Of a stretch of DNA of 15,266 bases, positions 12,461-15,266 are shown in pieces. Below the pieces are notes generated by a model. The model had not been told where the DNA came from, did no database searches, and saw nothing but the letters and a program-made list of their open reading frames with translations. This stretch comes from Planctomyces sp. (GTDB lineage Bacteria > Planctomycetota > Planctomycetia > Planctomycetales > Planctomycetaceae). Both the position numbers and the translations under genes were made by a program. Position 1 is the stretch's first letter. Every line of letters begins with the position of its first letter. The DNA lies in NCBI GenBank assembly GCA_005809115.1, contig SYLK01000746.1:1-15266 (forward strand), read 5' to 3'.

Positions 12461-15040
12461 ATGATTCAGACAGATCCGGGAAAACTTGCAGGCCGCGTTC
12501 TGGTCTGGGCTGCAGTGCTCTTTACGGTCGGAGTGACCCGGGCGAGTGACCCGTCCTTTCGGGTATTCGTTGTCGAGACACCGCTGAGCAATCAGGTGAT
12601 TCGGCCGGATGGTCCGCTGCCCGCAACCTGCCGCGAACACAACCGGATTGAAGTGCTGGCGGCACGAGGAGAATTCGAACCGGCCTCGTTCGTCGTGGAA
12701 ACAGCAGCGGCGCTGCGGGGTGTGTCGGTGGAGGTCTCCGATCTGCAGCCCGGGTCCGGCGGTTCGGCCATCATCCCTGCCGCAGCTGTCGACGTGCGGG
12801 TCGTGGCCCCGGTGTTTCGTTATACCAGCGACTTTCCGGCGACGATTAACTGGGTGCTGGTCCACGACCCGAATCTGATTGTAGTTCGTGACGAGCCTCA
12901 GCCGCGGTCCGTGCTTCCTGACGCATCGCCCGTCGATCGCGCATTCACGAAGACGAATGTGTTTACACGAATTCCGGTCGATACCACCTCACTGCAGGCC
13001 GGAGATATCCGAAGTCGCCGGCAGTTCTGGCTCACGATTCACGTGCCATCGCAGGCTCAGGCCGGCCGGTATCGCGGTACCGTTACGATCACGTCACAGA
13101 ACGCCGCAGCGCGGCAGCTGCAACTTGAACTGATGGTGCCGTCCTTCGATCTGATCGAGCCGGATTTTGAATATTCCGTCTATCATCCGGCATGGCTGGA
13201 AGGCGAAATGGCAGTTGACAACCCGCAGGGTTATGCCGTGCTGACTCCGGATCAGTACCTGTCTGACCTCAGAAACATGGCGGCCCACGGCTGCCGGAAC
13301 CCCAACATTTATCCGCAGCCGGTGACGAACGCCGCCGGAAACCTCGATTTCAGCGTCCTGGAAAAAGTTCTGCAGCTCCGCGAGCAGGCCGGGCTGCCCA
13401 GGCGGCGGCTGTTTCTTCTGGGTGCTGGTGCCATCAATACATCTCAGTCAATCGATGCCGCACAGTACTCGCGGAATGTGCAGCAGGTGCAGGAACTTGT
13501 CTCCTATGTGCGGCAGCGCGGGTATGAAGACGTCTGCCTGATGGGCGCGGACGAGGCTACCGGCGAGGCTCTGTTTGCGCAACGCGATGCCTGGAAATCG
13601 GTCCGCGAAGGCGGCGGACGGATCTTTGTGGCCCACTACGCCGGGTATACCGAGGGAATCAGTGATCTGCTGGATGTACCGATCATGCTGCATCCCATCC
13701 ATCCGCTGATGGATCGCCACAGTCTGATGCCGGCCGAACGGTTTCTGTCCATTCCGCCCGAGGTGGAGGAGGGCCTTCGTCCGGGACTGCTGCAGACGCC
13801 GGACTTCCAGGCAAGAATTCGAAGCATCCATCAGGCCGGCCACCGTGTGATGACCTACATGGACCCCTGTGCCGGGCACGTCTGGGTGGAACATCATCGC
13901 CGCCTGCGCGGACTGGGCCTGTGGAAGGCTCAGCTCGACGGCACCATGACCTGGGCCTACACGCACATTACACAGCCCCGCTTCCGCGATCCCGGGCCGT
14001 TCAGCATTTCCATCGGCTTCGTTCTCCGTGGTGCCGATGCATCCTTCGATACCCTCTCATGGGAAGCCTACCGTGAAGGGTATGATGACGCGAGATATCT
14101 GGCCGCACTCCGCCAGGAACTGCGGCTCGCCAGCCTCGAACAGCGATCGTCTGACCTCGCAGCGCGTACCGCACGCTGGCTGGAAGATGTCTCTGCTGAT
14201 GTCGATCTGAACGACTGGCGTCGCGACATGGCACTTCGGACAGAACAACTGCATCAGGAGCGTCTTGCGACCGAGTCGCGACGTGTCGTTGTCGTCCACG
14301 GCGCCCGATTCGAGTTCGTTGAGCTTCCTGCGGGGCGGTTTCGCAGGGGATCTCCGGCGGACACTCAGAAACCAAAGCACATCGAGACAGGTCCGGTCCA
14401 CGAAGTGCAGATCAGCCGCGCCTTTCAGCTCGGCCGGTTCGAAGTCACGATGGAACAATGGGATGCTCTGATGGAACGGAATCCCAGCGGACGCAGAGAC
14501 CACGGCAGACGGCTGCCGGTCGACAGTGTCAGCTGGGAAGAGACGCAGGAGTTCATTCGTCGCCTGAATGCTGCTGACGAGACTCACGATTACCGGTTGC
14601 CCACCGAAGCCGAGTGGGAGTATGCCTGCCAGGCCGGGCGCGAACACGACTTTCTGGCGAATCTGGACGAACTTGCCTGGTGGGAAGGCAATTCCGGCAA
14701 TGTCTGGAAGAATCCGGGCGTCCCCGGAAAAGAGACACTCGAAGGACCAAAGTCACCCCTGAACGCGGGAAGCAGACGTGCGAATGAATGGGGGCTCCAT
14801 GATCTGCAGGGGAACGTCTGGGAATGGGTCAGCGACTGGTACGCTCCCTATCCGACAGACACGGCCCCCGTCGCTGATCCTGCAGGTCCGCCGGCCGGGG
14901 AACTCAAGGTCTTCAAGGGAGGCAGCTGGCTGAACTGGGGTTTCGGACGGACTGAGCTGCAGCCATGGTACCGGGACTGCCGCAAACCCGGATTTCGTCA
15001 CACGGATCTGGGATTTCGCCTGGCGCGGTCGCCCCGATAA
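12461..15040 (+). CDS. Secreted GH123/DUF4091-like protein fused to an FGE-sulfatase (SUMF1-type) domain
   Basis: An 859-residue exported protein. Residues 1-28 are a signal peptide ending T-R-A. Residues about 30-230 form a beta-sandwich like the N-terminal part of GH123-type proteins. Residues about 235-555 form a TIM-barrel-like region with D364-E365 in M-G-A-D-E, placed like the catalytic Asp-Glu of GH123 N-acetylgalactosaminidases. It ends in the DUF4091-like stretch (L-W-K-A-Q-L-D-G, then Y-R-E-G-Y-D-D-A-R-Y-L). A helical linker (about 555-608) leads to a formylglycine-generating-enzyme fold (about 612-857) with R-L-P-T-E-A-E-W-E-Y-A, G-N-V-W-E-W, K-G-G-S-W and L-G-F-R-L. The two copper-binding Cys of true FGE align with N825 and R830, so sulfatase activation is unlikely and the domain may bind ligand. 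The frame extends upstream to 12218, but 12461 puts the signal peptide at the N-terminus. The linkage to glycan breakdown is inferred. Confidence 0.85.
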   Translation: MIQTDPGKLAGRVLVWAAVLFTVGVTRASDPSFRVFVVETPLSNQVIRPDGPLPATCREHNRIEVLAARGEFEPASFVVETAAALRGVSVEVSDLQPGSGGSAIIPAAAVDVRVVAPVFRYTSDFPATINWVLVHDPNLIVVRDEPQPRSVLPDASPVDRAFTKTNVFTRIPVDTTSLQAGDIRSRRQFWLTIHVPSQAQAGRYRGTVTITSQNAAARQLQLELMVPSFDLIEPDFEYSVYHPAWLEGEMAVDNPQGYAVLTPDQYLSDLRNMAAHGCRNPNIYPQPVTNAAGNLDFSVLEKVLQLREQAGLPRRRLFLLGAGAINTSQSIDAAQYSRNVQQVQELVSYVRQRGYEDVCLMGADEATGEALFAQRDAWKSVREGGGRIFVAHYAGYTEGISDLLDVPIMLHPIHPLMDRHSLMPAERFLSIPPEVEEGLRPGLLQTPDFQARIRSIHQAGHRVMTYMDPCAGHVWVEHHRRLRGLGLWKAQLDGTMTWAYTHITQPRFRDPGPFSISIGFVLRGADASFDTLSWEAYREGYDDARYLAALRQELRLASLEQRSSDLAARTARWLEDVSADVDLNDWRRDMALRTEQLHQERLATESRRVVVVHGARFEFVELPAGRFRRGSPADTQKPKHIETGPVHEVQISRAFQLGRFEVTMEQWDALMERNPSGRRDHGRRLPVDSVSWEETQEFIRRLNAADETHDYRLPTEAEWEYACQAGREHDFLANLDELAWWEGNSGNVWKNPGVPGKETLEGPKSPLNAGSRRANEWGLHDLQGNVWEWVSDWYAPYPTDTAPVADPAGPPAGELKVFKGGSWLNWGFGRTELQPWYRDCRKPGFRHTDLGFRLARSPR

Positions 15041-15118
15041 GACTGACAACCCCGGGTGACGGGCGAGCGCACACCTGAGTTCCGTGTGAATCGGGCTGAG
15101 TTGCGATCTGTCGGCGGC

Positions 15119-15135
15119 GGCGGCAGAATACCGCC
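15119..15135. other. Short GC hairpin upstream of lipoprotein gene
   Basis: GGCGG and CCGCC form a 5-bp stem with a 7-nt loop in the 132-nt gap between the fusion gene and the lipoprotein gene. There is no T-run on either side, so its role is unclear. Nothing else is visible in the gap besides the ribosome site of the next gene. Confidence 0.25.
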
Positions 15136-15161
15136 CGTCCGAATCCTCACAGGCCGTTCAC

Positions 15162-15167
15162 AGGAGG
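15162..15167 (+). promoter_or_regulatory. Strong ribosome binding site for the lipoprotein gene
   Basis: AGGAGG lies 5 nt before the ATG at 15173. It is the best Shine-Dalgarno match in the window and fixes the start of a gene otherwise known only from 31 codons. Confidence 0.8.
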
Positions 15168-15172
15168 CGACG

Positions 15173-15266
15173 ATGTCGCAACACAGGCTGAGTGCGAGAA
15201 TCATTCTGCTGCTGCTGATGTCAATTCTGGGTGGCTGTGGCATCCCCGTTCCGGAGTCCTCGGACG
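15173..15266 (+). CDS. Lipoprotein, N-terminal part only (runs off window)
   Basis: Only 31 codons are inside the window, open to the end. The ATG follows a perfect AGGAGG site. The peptide starts with a basic n-region (Q-H-R-L-S-A-R), then a hydrophobic run of Ile/Leu, then L-G-G-C at residues 19-22, a good lipobox with Cys22 as the lipidated residue, followed by a Pro/Ser-rich stretch. This marks a membrane-anchored lipoprotein; nothing can be said of its function. It lies 132 nt downstream of the fusion gene on the same strand and may or may not share its transcript. Confidence 0.8.
   Translation, partial: MSQHRLSARIILLLLMSILGGCGIPVPESSD

Noticed and set aside
1..15266. Sigma-54 promoter (TGGCAC-N5-TTGCW) as a target of the NtrC-type regulator
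   Set aside because: No convincing match was noticed by eye on either strand. A pattern scan would be needed to be certain, and the pspA promoter is outside the window.

Overview
This is a high-GC window (about 60% G+C by eye) whose gene content suggests a member of the Planctomycetota. The pointers are a secreted DUF1080/3-keto-disaccharide-hydrolase-type protein, a large secreted protein joining a GH123/DUF4091-like region to a sulfatase-modifying-factor fold, a long secreted protein of unknown family, and mostly weak Shine-Dalgarno sites. The assignment is inference from gene content; there is no rRNA or other phylogenetic marker. No tRNA, rRNA, CRISPR array, insertion sequence or phage gene was seen.

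Region 1 (1-4651, + strand) reads as one operon: the 3' part of a pspA/IM30-family gene, a small unknown protein overlapping it by 4 nt and carrying an in-frame 15-bp minisatellite, a multi-pass membrane histidine kinase, and an NtrC-type sigma-54 activator with receiver, AAA+ and Fis-like HTH domains. This looks like a membrane-stress module with its own two-component system. In enterobacteria PspA is instead paired with PspF, a sigma-54 activator that has no receiver.

Region 2 (4656-8622) holds envelope or secreted proteins. There is a 504-aa exported protein of unknown function on -, a divergent exported thioredoxin-fold protein on + whose C-terminus carries two YHS-like repeats, then a secreted DUF1080 protein and a small helical protein, both on -. 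Both tail-to-tail junctions here leave only 4 nt between stop codons.

Region 3 (8719-12073, all - strand) looks like sugar or sugar-acid metabolism with a local regulator. In transcription order it has a medium-chain (zinc-type) dehydrogenase, a LuxR/FixJ-like regulator whose receiver has lost its phospho-acceptor Asp, and a mandelate-racemase-type enolase-superfamily enzyme. A strong 9-bp hairpin separates the regulator from the enolase-superfamily gene.

Region 4 (12074-15266) starts with a 387-nt divergent intergenic region, followed by the 859-aa secreted fusion protein and the start of a lipoprotein gene that runs off the window. No wholly new defence or mobile system was found. The most unusual items are the pspA-linked two-component operon, the minisatellite protein, the degenerate receiver, the thioredoxin/tandem-YHS protein and the GH123-like/FGE-like fusion lacking the FGE copper cysteines.
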